A DNA stretch of 64,000 nt from contig JAPKFB010000001.1 in assembly GCA_028821775.1 (NCBI GenBank), forward strand, positions 62,001 to 126,000. Direction: 5' to 3'. Shown piece after piece: positions 26,199-37,352 of this stretch; position 1 is the first letter of the stretch, and each line of letters starts with the position of its first letter. The DNA is from Roseibacillus sp. GTDB lineage: Bacteria; Verrucomicrobiota; Verrucomicrobiia; Verrucomicrobiales; Akkermansiaceae. The notes under the pieces are model-generated. The model worked only from the letters and a program-made list of their open reading frames with translations. It ran no database searches and had not been told where the DNA came from. The translations under genes were made by a program, and so were the position numbers.

Positions 26199-27767
26199 AT
26201 GCAAATCGGTATTCCGAACGAAGTTCATAAAGGAGAGCGTCGCGTGGCCACCACCCCGGAAGTGGCCCAACAATTGCAGAAGCTCGGTTTCTCAGTAGCG
26301 GTGGAAAGCGGGGCAGGGGAGTCTGCCAGCTATCCCGACGAGGCTTTTCGAGAGGTTGGCGTAGAAGTCGTCGACGACGTTCGCAAGCTCTGGTCCGCCT
26401 CCGACATCATCTTCAAGGTCCGTGCCCCGGAGAAGCACCCGGAGCTCGGCCTTGATGAGGTCGAGTTGCTCACCGAGGGCAAGATCCTCGCCAGCTTCAT
26501 CTGGCCGGCGCAGAACGAAGATCTCATGAAGCGGCTCGCGGCCCAAAAGGCGACCGTGATCGCAATGGACAGTGTGCCGCGGATTTCGCGGGCCCAGAAA
26601 CTGGACGCGCTGAGCTCGATGGCGAACATCGCCGGCTACCGCGCGGTGGTGGAAGCGGCCCAACACTTCGGGCGCTTCTTCACCGGTCAGATCACGGCTG
26701 CGGGAAAAGTGCCCCCTGCCAAAGTGCTTGTGATCGGAGCCGGAGTGGCAGGTCTCTCGGCCATCGGCGCGGCCAAAAGCATGGGGGCGATCGTGCGCTC
26801 CTTCGACACCCGACCCGAAGTGAAGGAGCAGGTCGAGAGCATGGATGCCGAATTTCTCATGCTCGAGTTCGAGGATGACGAAGACGGTGCCGGCGAGGGT
26901 GGCTACGCCAAGGTGATGAGCGAAGAGTTCATCAAGGCCGAGATGGAACTCTTTGCCGAGCAGGCGGCCGAAGTCGACATCATCATCACGACCGCACTGA
27001 TTCCCGGGCGCCCCGCTCCCAAGCTCATCACGACTGAGATGGTCAAGCTCATGCGCGAAGGCAGTGTGATCGTCGACCTCGCCACCGAACAGGGTGGCAA
27101 CTGCGAGCTCTCCGAAGAGGGTGTGGTGGTGGTGAAGCACGGAGTGACCCTGATCGGCTACACCGATCTTCCGAGCCGCCTCGCCGCCCAATCCAGTCAG
27201 CTTTACGGAACCAACCTTCGTCACCTCCTCACCGACTTGAGTCCCGAAAAGGATGGCACGGTCGATGTGAACATGGAGGATGAAGTGATCCGCGGTGCGA
27301 CCGTGATCAAGGATGGCGAGATTACCTGGCCACCGCCCGCGCCCAAGCTTTCCGCGGCCCCCAAGAAGGAGGAAGCAAAGCCCGCCTCTCCACCGCCCGC
27401 TGCGGCGCAGGCTGGGAAGCCCTCGATCTGGGGAATAATTCTCCCCTTCCTGATCGGCGGCGGGGCCTTGCTCGGAGTGGGGGCTTTCGCTCCGGACTCA
27501 TTCACGGAGCAGTTCACGGTCTTCGTCCTGGCGTGCTTCATTGGCTACATGGTCATCTGGAATGTCACCCCGGCCTTGCACACTCCACTGATGAGTGTGA
27601 CCAACGCGATCAGCAGTATCATCATCATCGGAGCCCTTCTTCAGATCTCCTCCTCGGAGGTCTGGGTCATGGCGCTGGCGGGAATCGCAATTTTAATCAC
27701 CAGCATCAACATCTTCGGCGGCTTTGCGGTCACCCATCGGATGTTGGAGATGTTCCGCAAGGACTAG
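26199..27767 (+). CDS. pntA: NAD(P) transhydrogenase subunit alpha
   Basis: The start at ATG 26199 gives the family N-terminus [20 protein letters not shown]; the in-frame extension upstream is not like the family. The 522-residue product has domain I for NAD(H) ([22 protein letters not shown], then [16 protein letters not shown]) and a C-terminal membrane part with about four helices ([40 protein letters not shown]). It is thus the E. coli-like fused form rather than the split PntAA/PntAB form. With PntB it couples hydride transfer between NADH and NADP+ to proton movement. A Pro/Ala/Lys-rich linker at about 375-405 joins the two parts. Confidence 0.95.
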   Translation: MQIGIPNEVHKGERRVATTPEVAQQLQKLGFSVAVESGAGESASYPDEAFREVGVEVVDDVRKLWSASDIIFKVRAPEKHPELGLDEVELLTEGKILASFIWPAQNEDLMKRLAAQKATVIAMDSVPRISRAQKLDALSSMANIAGYRAVVEAAQHFGRFFTGQITAAGKVPPAKVLVIGAGVAGLSAIGAAKSMGAIVRSFDTRPEVKEQVESMDAEFLMLEFEDDEDGAGEGGYAKVMSEEFIKAEMELFAEQAAEVDIIITTALIPGRPAPKLITTEMVKLMREGSVIVDLATEQGGNCELSEEGVVVVKHGVTLIGYTDLPSRLAAQSSQLYGTNLRHLLTDLSPEKDGTVDVNMEDEVIRGATVIKDGEITWPPPAPKLSAAPKKEEAKPASPPPAAAQAGKPSIWGIILPFLIGGGALLGVGAFAPDSFTEQFTVFVLACFIGYMVIWNVTPALHTPLMSVTNAISSIIIIGALLQISSSEVWVMALAGIAILITSINIFGGFAVTHRMLEMFRKD

Positions 27768-27932
27768 AGAACGAACAGCCTAATGATGATGAACGCGGTG
27801 CTTGGTTTCTCAGATCACGAAATGGGAGAGAGAGTCTCTTGGAGGGGGAGAGTAGGAACTACTCTCCCCGTAGACGATTCCGGATCCCCCAAACGCCAGC
27901 TCTCCACCCTTGAGCTCTAAGACTGTCCCACC

Positions 27933-29369
27933 ATGGAACTCGCCCAATTCGCAAACACGGCCTACCTCGGCTCGATCGTCCTCTTCATCCTCGCGCTGGG
28001 GGGACTGAGTCACCCGGAAACGGCTCGTCGCGGCAACTTCTACGCCATGCTCGGGATGGGCATTGCCCTCCTCGCAACCTTCGCATTCATCACGGGAAAC
28101 CACGCCATCTTGATCGGCGGTCTCGTGATCGGGGGCGCGACCGGATATGTCCTCGCCCGCAAGGTGCAGATGACCCAGATGCCCGAACTGGTGGCCATCC
28201 TGCACAGTCTGGTGGGCTTGGCCGCCCTCCTCGTGGGCTTTGCCACTTTTCTCGGAGGAGAGGGAGCGGCCCATCTTGGTGGCGCCGAACTCTCGGCTGC
28301 CGAAGTGGCTGCCGAAAAGACCATTCACGATGTTGAGATCTACCTCGGGATCCTCATTGGGGCGGTCACCTTTTCGGGCTCGGTGATGGCGTTTGGAAAG
28401 CTGAGCGGAAAGATCGGAGGCAAGCCGCTCACTCTTCCAGGTCGGCACTGGCTCAATCTTGGATTGCTCATCGGCACGATTGTGGTCGGGGTCATGTTCG
28501 TCCAGCAGTCTGCGGACGGGGGAGGACTCACGCCCCTGATCATCATGACGGTGATCGCGCTCCTCTTCGGAATTCACATGGTCATGGCGATCGGTGGCGC
28601 CGACATGCCGGTGGTGGTCTCGATGCTGAACAGCTACTCCGGGTGGGCCGCCGCCGCCACCGGATTCATGCTTGGCAACAACCTTCTCATCGTGGTCGGT
28701 GCCCTGGTGGGATCCAGCGGGGCGATCCTGAGTTTTATCATGTGCCGCGCGATGAATCGCAAGTTCTTCGCGGTCATCGCGGGTGGCTTTGGCAGCTCGA
28801 GTGGTGGGGGAGCTTCCTCCGCTGCAGCGGGTGAGCAAGGCGAAGCGGTCTCGGTCACTGCGGAAGACACTGCGGATCTCCTGGCTGAGGCCAAGGAGGT
28901 GATGATCATCCCGGGATACGGGATGGCGGTCGCTCAGGCGCAGCACACCGTCAACGAGATGGTCAAGACCCTGCGGGCCAAGAAGATCAATGTCCGCTTC
29001 GGCATTCACCCGGTTGCCGGGCGCATGCCAGGTCACATGAACGTCCTGCTCGCGGAAGCAAAGGTTCCCTACGACATCGTCTTCGAGATGGACGAGATCA
29101 ACGACGACTTTCCCAAGGTCGACGTCTCAGTCGTGATCGGCGCCAATGACATCGTGAATCCTTCCGCCTTGGAAGACGCCAACAGCCCGATTGCCGGTAT
29201 GCCGGTGATCGAGTGCTGGAAGGGCACCACCACCATCGTCCTCAAGCGCTCGATGGCCACTGGCTATGCCGGGGTGGACAATCCACTTTTCTACAAGGAG
29301 AACACCCGCATGCTCTTCGGCGATGCGAAGGAGAGCATCGAAGCCGTCCTCAAGGGCTTGCAGCAATAG
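27933..29369 (+). CDS. pntB: NAD(P) transhydrogenase subunit beta
   Basis: The 478-residue product has about nine membrane helices in its first 280 residues ([40 protein letters not shown]). A short linker and the NADP(H)-binding domain III follow, with [41 protein letters not shown] and the terminal [18 protein letters not shown]. Length and motifs match the family. It lies 165 bases after pntA on the same strand and is the natural partner. It can supply NADPH at the cost of the ion gradient or run in reverse. Confidence 0.96.
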   Translation: MELAQFANTAYLGSIVLFILALGGLSHPETARRGNFYAMLGMGIALLATFAFITGNHAILIGGLVIGGATGYVLARKVQMTQMPELVAILHSLVGLAALLVGFATFLGGEGAAHLGGAELSAAEVAAEKTIHDVEIYLGILIGAVTFSGSVMAFGKLSGKIGGKPLTLPGRHWLNLGLLIGTIVVGVMFVQQSADGGGLTPLIIMTVIALLFGIHMVMAIGGADMPVVVSMLNSYSGWAAAATGFMLGNNLLIVVGALVGSSGAILSFIMCRAMNRKFFAVIAGGFGSSSGGGASSAAAGEQGEAVSVTAEDTADLLAEAKEVMIIPGYGMAVAQAQHTVNEMVKTLRAKKINVRFGIHPVAGRMPGHMNVLLAEAKVPYDIVFEMDEINDDFPKVDVSVVIGANDIVNPSALEDANSPIAGMPVIECWKGTTTIVLKRSMATGYAGVDNPLFYKENTRMLFGDAKESIEAVLKGLQQ

Positions 29370-29471
29370 AGGGAAGGAGTGAGCGGGACGGGGAAGGGTT
29401 CGATTCTTCGAGGCTGAGGGAATAGTGGACGCCTGCCCGGACTCGCCGGCCCCCCCGGACGAACGACTCCC

Positions 29472-29924
29472 TCAGGCCGGGTAGGTGCCCTTGATGTAGT
29501 CCTCAAGCTGATGGATCAGGGTGTCCTGGGCCGAAATGATCCATTTCACGAGGTCTCCGATGGAGAGGATGCCGATCACCTTGCCGTCCTCGACGACAGG
29601 GAGGTGGCGCACCTTTTCCCTGGTCATTTTGTGCATGCCATGGACGACCGAGTCATGCGGAGAGATGGTGATGACGTCGGAGGACATGATCTCCCGCACG
29701 TGAGTGGTCTTGGAAGATTTTCCCTTGAGAATGACCTCGTTCATGTAGTCGCGCTCGGAAAAGATGCCGACCAGGGAATCTCCCTTCATCACCAGGAGCG
29801 CGCCGATGCCCTTGTCGGCCATCAATTGGATGGCCTCATAGACAGTCGTCTCGGGTGCGGTGGTCCAGATGCCGTGGTGACTCTTATAGGTCAGGACGGT
29901 TGAGATGGGGTCGAAAACCTCCAT
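29472..29924 (-). CDS. Two-CBS-domain protein
   Basis: Starting at ATG 29924 (MEVFDPISTVLTYK) the 150-residue protein contains two CBS motifs. The first reads TVYEAIQLMADKGIGALLVM with LVGIFSERDYMNEVI; the second has VREIMSSDVITISPHDSVVH and HLPVVEDGKVIGILSIGDLV. The form IFSERDY...RHLPVV is typical of stand-alone CBS proteins that bind adenine nucleotides or NAD(H). An in-frame ATG 17 codons upstream adds an unlikely Cys/Arg-rich extension. It lies convergent to pntB and divergent from nqrA, so it shares an upstream region with the nqr operon; a regulatory link is inference. Confidence 0.88.
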   Translation of the reverse strand: MEVFDPISTVLTYKSHHGIWTTAPETTVYEAIQLMADKGIGALLVMKGDSLVGIFSERDYMNEVILKGKSSKTTHVREIMSSDVITISPHDSVVHGMHKMTREKVRHLPVVEDGKVIGILSIGDLVKWIISAQDTLIHQLEDYIKGTYPA

Positions 29925-30099
29925 GGGTATCCTACATAATGCGATGGCAGGATTTCGATGACAACGAAATCTCAAGATAATTTCCGGGGGGCTGAAACGG
30001 CCCTGCGGAGGCCTCGATTTGGAGGGACTGCGGCCTGCAGTTGCCGATTTGCAGTCACTCGAAAAATCGCCTCTGCGACTTGCATTGTCCCCGTCCGCC

Positions 30100-30140
30100 T
30101 GCGCAGACTTTGTGGCGGACCACTCGAGGAAGTCTGCGCA
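30100..30140 (+). promoter_or_regulatory. Leader hairpin upstream of nqrA
   Basis: A perfect 11-bp inverted repeat (TGCGCAGACTT / AAGTCTGCGCA) with a 19-base spacer ends 27 bases before the nqrA start codon. No T tract follows, so it is not an ordinary terminator. The distance would suit an mRNA leader structure affecting translation or a protein-binding site. A shorter repeat (GACTGC / GCAGTC) lies just upstream at about 30030-30055. Confidence 0.45.
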
Positions 30141-30167
30141 TGCGGTGTTCTCACAGCGCCAGCAGCT

Positions 30168-31550
30168 ATGGTTACAACTCGGATAAAGAAAGGCCTAACC
30201 GTTCCAATTTCCGGATCACCCGAGCAGACCATTGGAGTCGGATCTCGGGTTACGCGGGTCGCTCTCCTGGGTGTGGACTATCCCGGAATGCGGCCGACCA
30301 TGGCGATGGCGGAAGGGGATGCGGTCAAGCGAGGGCAGGTGTTGTTCGCCGACAAGAAGACCGACGGGGTGGTCTTCACAGCTCCCGCCGGAGGGGTCAT
30401 CAGCTCCATCAATCGCGGCTCAAGACGAAGGTTCGAGTCCATCACCATCGAAATTGCGAGTGGAACTGAGGAGGAGGAGGTGTTTCTGCTGTGCGAGTCC
30501 GCCGTCGAGCTCGCGAATTTTGAACGGTCCAGAGTGGAAGACAATCTCGTTGCGTCGGGGTTATGGACCGCCCTGCGCACCCGGCCCTACAACAGAATTC
30601 CCGCTCCCGGCACGACCCCCGTTTCGATTTTCATCACTGCGATCGACACCATCCCGCTGGCGCCGGATCCCGCGGTGGTCATTGCCTCAGGCTCGCCAAC
30701 CAACTCAAGCGACTTTCGCCTCGGCCAGGCCGTCTTGACTCGCCTCACCGAGGGTCCCGTCTTCGTCTGTCAGGCGCCGGAAGCGGACATTCCCATTCTC
30801 GAGCACGAGCGGGTCGAAGCGCACGCCTTCGCCGGTCCCCACCCGGCAGGACTGGCAGGCACTCACATCCATTTCATCGATCCGGTGCAGGCCGGCCGGA
30901 CCTCTTGGTTCATCGACTACCAGGACGTGATCGCCTTTGGTTCCCTGTTTCGCACGGGGAGGCTCAACGTCGATCGGGTGATCTCCATCGCCGGCCCTGC
31001 CGTGAAAATTCCCCGCTTGGTGCGGACCAGGCTGGGAGCCGATATAGGCGAGGTCGTCGATGACGAGTTGAAGTCCAAGGACGACGTGCGCATTCTTTCC
31101 GGCGACGTTCTGAGTGGGCACGTTGCGGATGGATTCCGTGCTTTCCTGGGCCGCTATCATCGCAGCGTTTGTGCCTTGCCGGTGGAGACCGCGCGCGAGT
31201 TTCTCAACTGGATGCGGCCGGGCTTCGGCAAGTATTCCATCAAACCCGCCTTCGCCGGATCCCTTCGCGCGGATCCGCAACGGGTCATGAATACCTCCGC
31301 CAATGGAAGCCCACGGGCCATGGTTCCGATCGGCATGTACGAAGAAATCATGCCCCTCGATATTCTTCCCACTTTCCTTCTTCGCGCCCTGACGGTAGGC
31401 GACGACGAGCAGGCTGAGGCCCTCGGCTGCCTCGAACTCGGCGAGGAAGACCTCGCCCTCTGCTCCTTTGTCTGTCCCGGGAAAACGGAATACGGTCCAC
31501 TCCTCCGCGCCACCCTCACCCGGATCGAAAAGGAGGGGCACGTGGAATGA
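30168..31550 (+). CDS. nqrA: Na+-translocating NADH:quinone reductase subunit A
   Basis: The start at ATG 30168 gives the conserved family N-terminus ([20 protein letters not shown]); a longer in-frame extension to 29958 is unlike NqrA and rich in Arg and Cys. The 460-residue protein is the peripheral subunit A, with typical segments [33 protein letters not shown], and [33 protein letters not shown] and [20 protein letters not shown]. It is the first gene of a tight operon and overlaps nqrB by four bases. Na+-NQR oxidises NADH, reduces quinone and exports sodium. Confidence 0.96.
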   Translation: MVTTRIKKGLTVPISGSPEQTIGVGSRVTRVALLGVDYPGMRPTMAMAEGDAVKRGQVLFADKKTDGVVFTAPAGGVISSINRGSRRRFESITIEIASGTEEEEVFLLCESAVELANFERSRVEDNLVASGLWTALRTRPYNRIPAPGTTPVSIFITAIDTIPLAPDPAVVIASGSPTNSSDFRLGQAVLTRLTEGPVFVCQAPEADIPILEHERVEAHAFAGPHPAGLAGTHIHFIDPVQAGRTSWFIDYQDVIAFGSLFRTGRLNVDRVISIAGPAVKIPRLVRTRLGADIGEVVDDELKSKDDVRILSGDVLSGHVADGFRAFLGRYHRSVCALPVETAREFLNWMRPGFGKYSIKPAFAGSLRADPQRVMNTSANGSPRAMVPIGMYEEIMPLDILPTFLLRALTVGDDEQAEALGCLELGEEDLALCSFVCPGKTEYGPLLRATLTRIEKEGHVE

Positions 31551-32767
31551 AGCCGCTGAAGAAACTCCTCGACAAGGTCCGGCCTCATTTCGAGGAAGAG
31601 GACGGGCGCTTTCGTCTCATCTACCCCCTCTTCGAGGCGGCGGATACCTTCCTCTTCTCGCCGGGGGACAACACCCGGCGCGCTCCCCATGTGCGCGACG
31701 CCATGGATCTCAAGCGCATGATGATCCTCGTGGTCATCGCCTTGACTCCCTGCATGTTCATGGCGATGTACAACACGGGCCTGCAGGCCAGTCGCGGCAT
31801 GGAGGCCATGGCTCTCACCGACCTTCCCGGCTGGCGCTATGACCTGCTTTCGATGCTCGGGCTGAGTCTCACGCCCTCGGGATTGATCGGCAATGTCGTC
31901 TACGGGGCGCTTTGGTTTCTGCCCATCTACATCGTGACGGTCGCGGTGGGGGGGGCTTGGGAAGCCCTCTTCTCAACCGTTCGCAAACACGAGATCAACG
32001 AGGGATTCCTGGTCACCAGTTTGCTCCTTCCGCTCACCCTGCCGCCCACCATTCCGCTCTGGCAGGTCGCCCTTGGGGTCAGCTTCGGTGTGGTGGTAGG
32101 GAAGGAAATCTTTGGGGGTACCGGCCGCAACGTCCTGAATCCGGCGCTCACCGGGCGCGTCTTCCTCTACTTTGCCTACCCCGCACAGATCACGGGCGAC
32201 AGTGTCTGGACCGCGATCGACGGCTTCAGCGGCGCCACCCCGCTCGGGGCCCTGGCCGTCACCGATGTCGCCACCGGGATGGAGGCGATCGATGTCACCT
32301 GGATGGAGGCCTTTCTTGGAACGATTCAGGGATCCATGGGAGAAACCTCAACCCTGGCCTGCCTGCTCGGAGCCCTATTTCTCATCGTCACGGGCATCGG
32401 CTCGTGGCGCATCATGGTCGCCATGCTCATCGGGGGACTCGTGACCTCGACCTTCTTCTATCTGATCGGCAGTGAAACCAATGCCATGTTCCAGATGTCT
32501 CCCGCTTGGCACATGGTGACCGGAGGATTCGCCTTTGGCCTTGTTTTCATGGCCACCGACCCGGTCTCGGCCGCGATGACCGATCAGGGCCGCTGGATCT
32601 ATGGAATTCTCATCGGGGTCATGACCATCTTGATCCGAGTGATCAATCCGGCCTACCCGGAGGGCGTCATGCTCGCGATCCTATTTGGGAATGTCTTTGC
32701 ACCGGCCATTGATTACGTTTTCATACAGAAGAATATTAAACGGAGAATGCAACGCTATGGCGCGTGA
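31547..32767 (+). CDS. nqrB: Na+-translocating NADH:quinone reductase subunit B
   Basis: The 406-residue integral membrane subunit has about ten helices and the motif for a covalently bound [18 protein letters not shown], where the Thr of SGAT is the known attachment residue in this family. The N-terminus ([18 protein letters not shown]) and [20 protein letters not shown] with [20 protein letters not shown] near the C-terminus are also typical. It starts inside the nqrA stop (ATGA) and ends inside nqrC. It helps form the sodium channel. Confidence 0.97.
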   Translation: MKPLKKLLDKVRPHFEEEDGRFRLIYPLFEAADTFLFSPGDNTRRAPHVRDAMDLKRMMILVVIALTPCMFMAMYNTGLQASRGMEAMALTDLPGWRYDLLSMLGLSLTPSGLIGNVVYGALWFLPIYIVTVAVGGAWEALFSTVRKHEINEGFLVTSLLLPLTLPPTIPLWQVALGVSFGVVVGKEIFGGTGRNVLNPALTGRVFLYFAYPAQITGDSVWTAIDGFSGATPLGALAVTDVATGMEAIDVTWMEAFLGTIQGSMGETSTLACLLGALFLIVTGIGSWRIMVAMLIGGLVTSTFFYLIGSETNAMFQMSPAWHMVTGGFAFGLVFMATDPVSAAMTDQGRWIYGILIGVMTILIRVINPAYPEGVMLAILFGNVFAPAIDYVFIQKNIKRRMQRYGA

Positions 32768-33554
32768 TTCAATAAAGCAGATCTTCATTGTCACGATTAG
32801 CTTGAGCGTGGTGTGCTCGCTGGTCATCTCGTCCTCTGCGGTCCGATTGCGCTCCAACCAACAGGCCAATCGGATTGCCGAGCTTCGCAGGAATATCCTG
32901 ATCGCCGCGGGAGTCTTCGAAAAGGGAATTGATGTGGAAGCGGCCTTCTCAAACTTCGAAGCACGGATGGTCGATCTTGAAACGGGTGAGTTCACCGATC
33001 TCGAAGACCCGGCCACTTACAACCAGCGCTCTGCGGCCAAGGATCCCGACCAATCGATTGCGATCCCCAGGAAACGGGATTATGGGGACATCCGACGACG
33101 CGAAAAGCTCTCCCTCGTCTATCTCGCCAAGGGCGAGGATGGATCCATCGAGCAGGTCATCATGCCTTTTTACGGCAAGGGACTTTTCTCCACGCTCTAC
33201 GGGTTTCTCTCCCTGGACGCCCACGACTTCAAGACCGTGCGCGGCCTTACCTATTACGAGCACGGCGAAACTCCCGGTCTTGGAGGCGAAGTCGATCTGC
33301 CGCGTTGGAAGGCGATCTGGATTGGCAAATCCCTTTACAATGAGGAGGGCGAAGTCGCCTTGCACCTCATCAAAACACCCAAGATGGCTGCCGCTTCCGA
33401 TCCCGCCCTTGCCTATCAAGTCGATGCCCTCTCGGGAGCAACTCTCACCTCCAACGGAGTCACAAACATGATGCGCTACTGGTTCGGCCCCGATGGCTTC
33501 AAACCATTTCTCGACAACCTGAAAGCCCTGAAAGGAGAAAGTCCCGATGAGTGA
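32757..33554 (+). CDS. nqrC: Na+-translocating NADH:quinone reductase subunit C
   Basis: Starting at ATG 32757 the 265-residue product has one N-terminal membrane helix ([18 protein letters not shown]) and an extracytoplasmic FMN domain with [13 protein letters not shown]. The second Thr of SGATLT is the covalent FMN site, loaded by the ApbE-type transferase encoded downstream. It overlaps nqrB by 11 bases. A longer in-frame start at 32685 would lie fully inside nqrB and is less like the family. Confidence 0.95.
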   Translation: MARDSIKQIFIVTISLSVVCSLVISSSAVRLRSNQQANRIAELRRNILIAAGVFEKGIDVEAAFSNFEARMVDLETGEFTDLEDPATYNQRSAAKDPDQSIAIPRKRDYGDIRRREKLSLVYLAKGEDGSIEQVIMPFYGKGLFSTLYGFLSLDAHDFKTVRGLTYYEHGETPGLGGEVDLPRWKAIWIGKSLYNEEGEVALHLIKTPKMAAASDPALAYQVDALSGATLTSNGVTNMMRYWFGPDGFKPFLDNLKALKGESPDE

Positions 33555-34176
33555 CGAAGACAAACCGTCAAAGGTCCTCCTGGGACCGATCTTCAACAAC
33601 AATCCAATCGCCCTGCAGGTGTTGGGCATCTGCTCTGCGCTCGCCGTAACCAGCAAGCTGGAAACTTCCCTGGTGCTTAGCGTCTGTGTGATCTTTGTCT
33701 GCGCGTTTTCCAACCTTGGAGTGAGTCTCATTCGCACGCAGATCCCGTCGGTCATCCGTATCTGTGTTCAGATCAGCATCATCGCCACCCTCACCATCCT
33801 GGTGGACGAAATCCTGAAGGCCTACATGTTCACTCTCTCGAAGCAGCTCTCCGTCTTCGTCGGCCTCATCATCACGAACTGCATCATCATGGGCCGGGCG
33901 GAGGGCTACGCCATGAGGAAGGGACCTTTGCTGAGCTTTCTCGACGGTCTGGGTAACGGCTTCGGCTACACCATCATCCTCATGGGGGTCGGATTTCTCC
34001 GCGAGCTCACCGGCTCTGGCAAACTCTTCGGGGTGGAAGTTCTTCAACTCAAGGCCGAAGGCGGTTGGTATTCCCCCAATGGCCTCATGCTCCTGCCCCC
34101 CAGCGCATTCTTCATCATCGGATTCATGATCTGGGCCCTGCGCACGTGGAAAAAGGACCAGGTCGACGCCTCCTGA
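33547..34176 (+). CDS. nqrD: Na+-translocating NADH:quinone reductase subunit D
   Basis: The 209-residue membrane protein has about six helices and family segments [39 protein letters not shown] and [21 protein letters not shown]. The conserved Cys in ITNCI belongs to the iron centre shared with NqrE. A purine-rich GGAGAA lies eight bases before the ATG, inside the end of nqrC, which overlaps by eight bases. Confidence 0.96.
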   Translation: MSDEDKPSKVLLGPIFNNNPIALQVLGICSALAVTSKLETSLVLSVCVIFVCAFSNLGVSLIRTQIPSVIRICVQISIIATLTILVDEILKAYMFTLSKQLSVFVGLIITNCIIMGRAEGYAMRKGPLLSFLDGLGNGFGYTIILMGVGFLRELTGSGKLFGVEVLQLKAEGGWYSPNGLMLLPPSAFFIIGFMIWALRTWKKDQVDAS

Positions 34177-34183
34177 CAACGCC

Positions 34184-34792
34184 ATGGAAAATTATCTCAA
34201 CATTTTTGTTAAAGCGATTTTCATCGAGAACCTTGCCCTCGGATTTTTTCTCGGGATGTGCACTTTTCTCGCGGTTTCGAAGACAGTGAAAACCGCCTTC
34301 GGGCTCGGGCTCGCCGTCATCGCCATCCAGGTTGTGACGCTCCCCCTCAATAATCTCATCTACCAGCAGTTGCTGGTGCCCGGAGCGCTCGCGTGGGCCG
34401 GATTTCCCGATGCCGACCTGACCTTTCTGGGCCTGATCTGCTACATCGGCGTCATCGCGGCCAGCGTCCAGATCCTTGAGATGGTCCTCGATCGCTTCGT
34501 CCCCGCGCTCTACAACACTCTCGGCATCTTCCTGCCCTTGCTCACCGTGAACTGCGCAATTCTCGGGGGCACTTTGTTCATGGTGCAGCGGGACTACAAC
34601 TTTGGGGAAAGCTGTATCTACTCGATCGGAACCGGTGTTGGTTGGGCCATGGCCGTTGTCGCGCTGGCAGGCATTCGCGAGAAAATGAAATACAGCAACG
34701 TGCCGGACGGGCTGCGGGGGCTGGGCATCACTTTCATTGTGGTAGGCCTCATGTCCCTCGCCTTCATGGCCTTCGCCGGGATCAAACTTTAG
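34184..34792 (+). CDS. nqrE: Na+-translocating NADH:quinone reductase subunit E
   Basis: The 202-residue membrane protein is the pseudo-symmetric partner of NqrD with six helices: [40 protein letters not shown] and [20 protein letters not shown]. The Cys in GMCTF and VNCAI are the conserved iron ligands. It begins seven bases after nqrD and ends eight bases before nqrF. Confidence 0.96.
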   Translation: MENYLNIFVKAIFIENLALGFFLGMCTFLAVSKTVKTAFGLGLAVIAIQVVTLPLNNLIYQQLLVPGALAWAGFPDADLTFLGLICYIGVIAASVQILEMVLDRFVPALYNTLGIFLPLLTVNCAILGGTLFMVQRDYNFGESCIYSIGTGVGWAMAVVALAGIREKMKYSNVPDGLRGLGITFIVVGLMSLAFMAFAGIKL

Positions 34793-34800
34793 TGCTGATC

Positions 34801-36024
34801 ATGGAAGAAATCCTTCTATCTGTCTCGCTCTTCACCATCATCCTCGTCGCGATGGTGGCCGGGATCGTGTGGGTCAGGGCCAAGCTGGTGCCCGGCGGGG
34901 ACCTCACCATCACTGTCAACGGCGAGAAAACCTTCACCACCCAAGCGGGTGGAAAACTGTTGAACTGTCTCTCCGATCAGGGGATTTTCATCGCCTCGGC
35001 CTGCGGAGGGGGCGGCACCTGCGCGTTGTGTACCGTCAAGGTCCACGAGGGGGGCGGGAGTATCCTGCCGGTCGAGCGCGGCTACATCACCCGCAAAGAA
35101 GCGCTCGAGGGCAATCGGCTCTCCTGCCAGGTCCCGGTCAAACAGTCCATGCAGGTCGAAGTCCCCCCCGAGGTCTTCGATACCAAGCGCTGGACCTGCA
35201 CGGTTCGCTCCAACTACAGCGTGGCCCTCTACATCAAGGAACTTGTTCTCGAATTGCCGGAGGGGGAGGAGGTCAATTACAAGGCCGGTGGTTACATCCA
35301 AGTCGAGACTCCCCCCCACAAACTTGATTACGCCGAGTTCATCATCGAGGATCGATTTAAGGAAGAATGGGACCGGGCCGATATTTGGCGCTATAAATCC
35401 GACGTTAAGGAAGAAGTCATTCGGGCCTACTCGATGGCCAGTTACCCCGGTGAGAAGGGCATCCTTTCCTTCAACATTCGCGTCGCCTTTCCGCCGGCTG
35501 ACGCGCCCCCCGATGCCCCGCCCGGTAAAGTCTCCTCCTGGTTGTTCGATCTGAAACCAGGCGATCCCGTCACTCTCTCCGGTCCCTACGGCGATTTCTT
35601 CATCAAGGACACCGATGCGGAGATGATCTATATCGGCCGGGGAGCCGGGATGGCCCCACTGCGCAGCCACCTTTACGAGGTCCTCCTGGGCCAGAAAACG
35701 AAGCGCAAAGTCTCCTACTGGTACAACGCCCGCAATGGGCTCGAGAGTTTTTATCAGAAGGAATTCGAAGAACTCGCCAAGGAGTTCCCCAACTTTTCCT
35801 TTCACCTCGCTCTTTCACGTCCGCGGCCCGAAGACGACTGGGAGGGGCCCGTTGGTTACATTGCCAACGTCCTTCACGACCAGTACCTTGTGGATCACCC
35901 GGCCCCGGAAGACGTCGAGTACTACGTCTGCGGTCCGCCCGTCATGATGGATTCTGTCTTCAAAATGCTCGAGGAGCTCGGAGTGGAATCCGAGAACATC
36001 GCCTACGATGATTTTGGGGAATAA
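34801..36024 (+). CDS. nqrF: Na+-translocating NADH:quinone reductase subunit F
   Basis: The 407-residue subunit is where NADH enters. It has one N-terminal helix ([20 protein letters not shown]) and a plant-type 2Fe-2S domain with [14 protein letters not shown] and a fourth Cys in RLSCQVPV. The FAD motif is RAYSMASYP, and the NAD-binding part has [20 protein letters not shown] and [13 protein letters not shown]. The length matches the family. The start codon ATG 34801 follows nqrE directly; longer in-frame versions overlap nqrE without family similarity. Confidence 0.97.
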   Translation: MEEILLSVSLFTIILVAMVAGIVWVRAKLVPGGDLTITVNGEKTFTTQAGGKLLNCLSDQGIFIASACGGGGTCALCTVKVHEGGGSILPVERGYITRKEALEGNRLSCQVPVKQSMQVEVPPEVFDTKRWTCTVRSNYSVALYIKELVLELPEGEEVNYKAGGYIQVETPPHKLDYAEFIIEDRFKEEWDRADIWRYKSDVKEEVIRAYSMASYPGEKGILSFNIRVAFPPADAPPDAPPGKVSSWLFDLKPGDPVTLSGPYGDFFIKDTDAEMIYIGRGAGMAPLRSHLYEVLLGQKTKRKVSYWYNARNGLESFYQKEFEELAKEFPNFSFHLALSRPRPEDDWEGPVGYIANVLHDQYLVDHPAPEDVEYYVCGPPVMMDSVFKMLEELGVESENIAYDDFGE

Positions 36025-36051
36025 CTGCTCCTGAATTTTTCCGGTAGATTC

Positions 36052-37116
36052 ATGAATGCGCGTCTCGTTTTGATTCTCGTCATCGCAATTCTGCTCCCGG
36101 CCTGCCGAAATTCCACCGGGGATCAGAGCGACAAGCTTTGGGGGTCCACCATGGGCACGCGCTACCACATTCGGTTGGGCACCGCGCTCGGTAAGGAAGA
36201 GGCCGTGGATCTGCAAGGGGCGATCTCCGAGCGTCTCGATAACATCGAGTCCTCGATGTCAACCTATGAGCCGGACTCGGAAATCTCCCGTTTCAATGCG
36301 AATCGCTCGAGCGACTGGATTGACGTTTCTCGCGAGTTTGCCCAAGTCGTCGAGAGCGCCCAGGAGATCAGCCGTCTGACCGGTGGAGCCTTCGACATCA
36401 CGGTCGGCCCGCTCGTCGAACTGTGGGGCTTCGGGGCGGCATCGGATTCTCCCGACGGGCAATCCACTTCCGCAATTCCTTCTCCCGAACAAATTGCCGC
36501 CATCCGTGCTGCGACTGGATTCACTCATCTCGAAGTGCGGCTCGATCCTCCCGCCCTGCGAAAGCTCACTAATCCGCAACTTCAGATCGATCTCTCGGGA
36601 ATTGCGAAGGGGTTTGCCGTTGATGCGGTCGCCGAATTGCTGGAGACCCGCAAGATCAGATCCTATCTGATTGAAATCGGAGGCGAGGTGCGCGTCGGTA
36701 ATTCCAAACCTGATGGCTCGTCGTGGCGGGTGGGAATCGAAGCTCCCGTGGAGGGCGAGCGCACCATCAATCGCGTCCTCACCCTGACTAACACCGCCCT
36801 CGCAACCTCTGGCGACTATCGCAATTTGGTCATTCTCGACGGGCAACGATTCTCCCATATCGTTGACCCCCGCACCGGGAAACCGGTCTCCGAGGTCGCT
36901 CTCGGATCGGTCTCGATCCTTGCTCCCACCTGCCAATTTGCGGATGCGATGGCTACAGCCCTCTTTGTGCTGGGGCCTGGGGAAGGTCACGGCTTTGCCG
37001 AACGCCGCAACCTCTCCACCCTGTTTTTAGTTCGTCAAGAGGATGGATTCTCTGCTATAGTGACAGACTCCTTCGAGAAAATGGCCGAAGACCCCACCCT
37101 ATGGACTGGAAACTAG
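36052..37116 (+). CDS. apbE: FAD:protein FMN transferase (flavin insertion for NqrB/NqrC)
   Basis: The 354-residue product is a lipoprotein (LVLILVIAILLPAC lipobox). It has the ApbE motifs SSMSTYEPDSEISRFN, LSGIAKGFAVDAVAELLE, GEVRVGNSKPDG and SHIVDPRTGKPVSEVALGS. It cuts FAD and attaches FMN to Thr residues of NqrB and NqrC outside the cytoplasm. It lies 27 bases after nqrF and overlaps nqrM by 16 bases, so the maturation genes belong to the same transcript. Confidence 0.96.
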   Translation: MNARLVLILVIAILLPACRNSTGDQSDKLWGSTMGTRYHIRLGTALGKEEAVDLQGAISERLDNIESSMSTYEPDSEISRFNANRSSDWIDVSREFAQVVESAQEISRLTGGAFDITVGPLVELWGFGAASDSPDGQSTSAIPSPEQIAAIRAATGFTHLEVRLDPPALRKLTNPQLQIDLSGIAKGFAVDAVAELLETRKIRSYLIEIGGEVRVGNSKPDGSSWRVGIEAPVEGERTINRVLTLTNTALATSGDYRNLVILDGQRFSHIVDPRTGKPVSEVALGSVSILAPTCQFADAMATALFVLGPGEGHGFAERRNLSTLFLVRQEDGFSAIVTDSFEKMAEDPTLWTGN

Positions 37117-37352
37117 CGCTTGTAACTTTCGCCGTGTTCCTCATTGCAATTGCAGGAATGGCGATCGGTGTTGTGTTCGGTCGGAAGCCTCTCAAAGGAT
37201 CCTGTGGCGGAATTCAACCCGGCACTGGCCAACCGGATCCAGATGCCTCCTGCGATTTCTGTGAGACCGATCCCGACGATTGTCCTAACAAGGATATCAA
37301 GAAATCCCGGCAACTGGCTGACCAAGCCTCCCGATCCCATGAAGCCAGCTAA
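37101..37352 (+). CDS. nqrM: Na+-NQR maturation protein NqrM
   Basis: The 83-residue product has one N-terminal membrane helix (LALVTFAVFLIAIAGMAIGV) and the four-Cys pattern of NqrM: KGSCGG, ASCDFCETDP and DDCPNK. NqrM is needed to deliver the iron between NqrD and NqrE. It starts inside apbE and its end overlaps the start of the following CBS gene by 14 bases. Confidence 0.95.
   Translation: MDWKLALVTFAVFLIAIAGMAIGVVFGRKPLKGSCGGIQPGTGQPDPDASCDFCETDPDDCPNKDIKKSRQLADQASRSHEAS

Noticed and set aside
29958-30167. N-terminal extension of NqrA
   Set aside because: The 70 extra residues are Arg/Cys-rich and unlike any NqrA; the family start is at 30168, and the stretch holds the leader hairpin.
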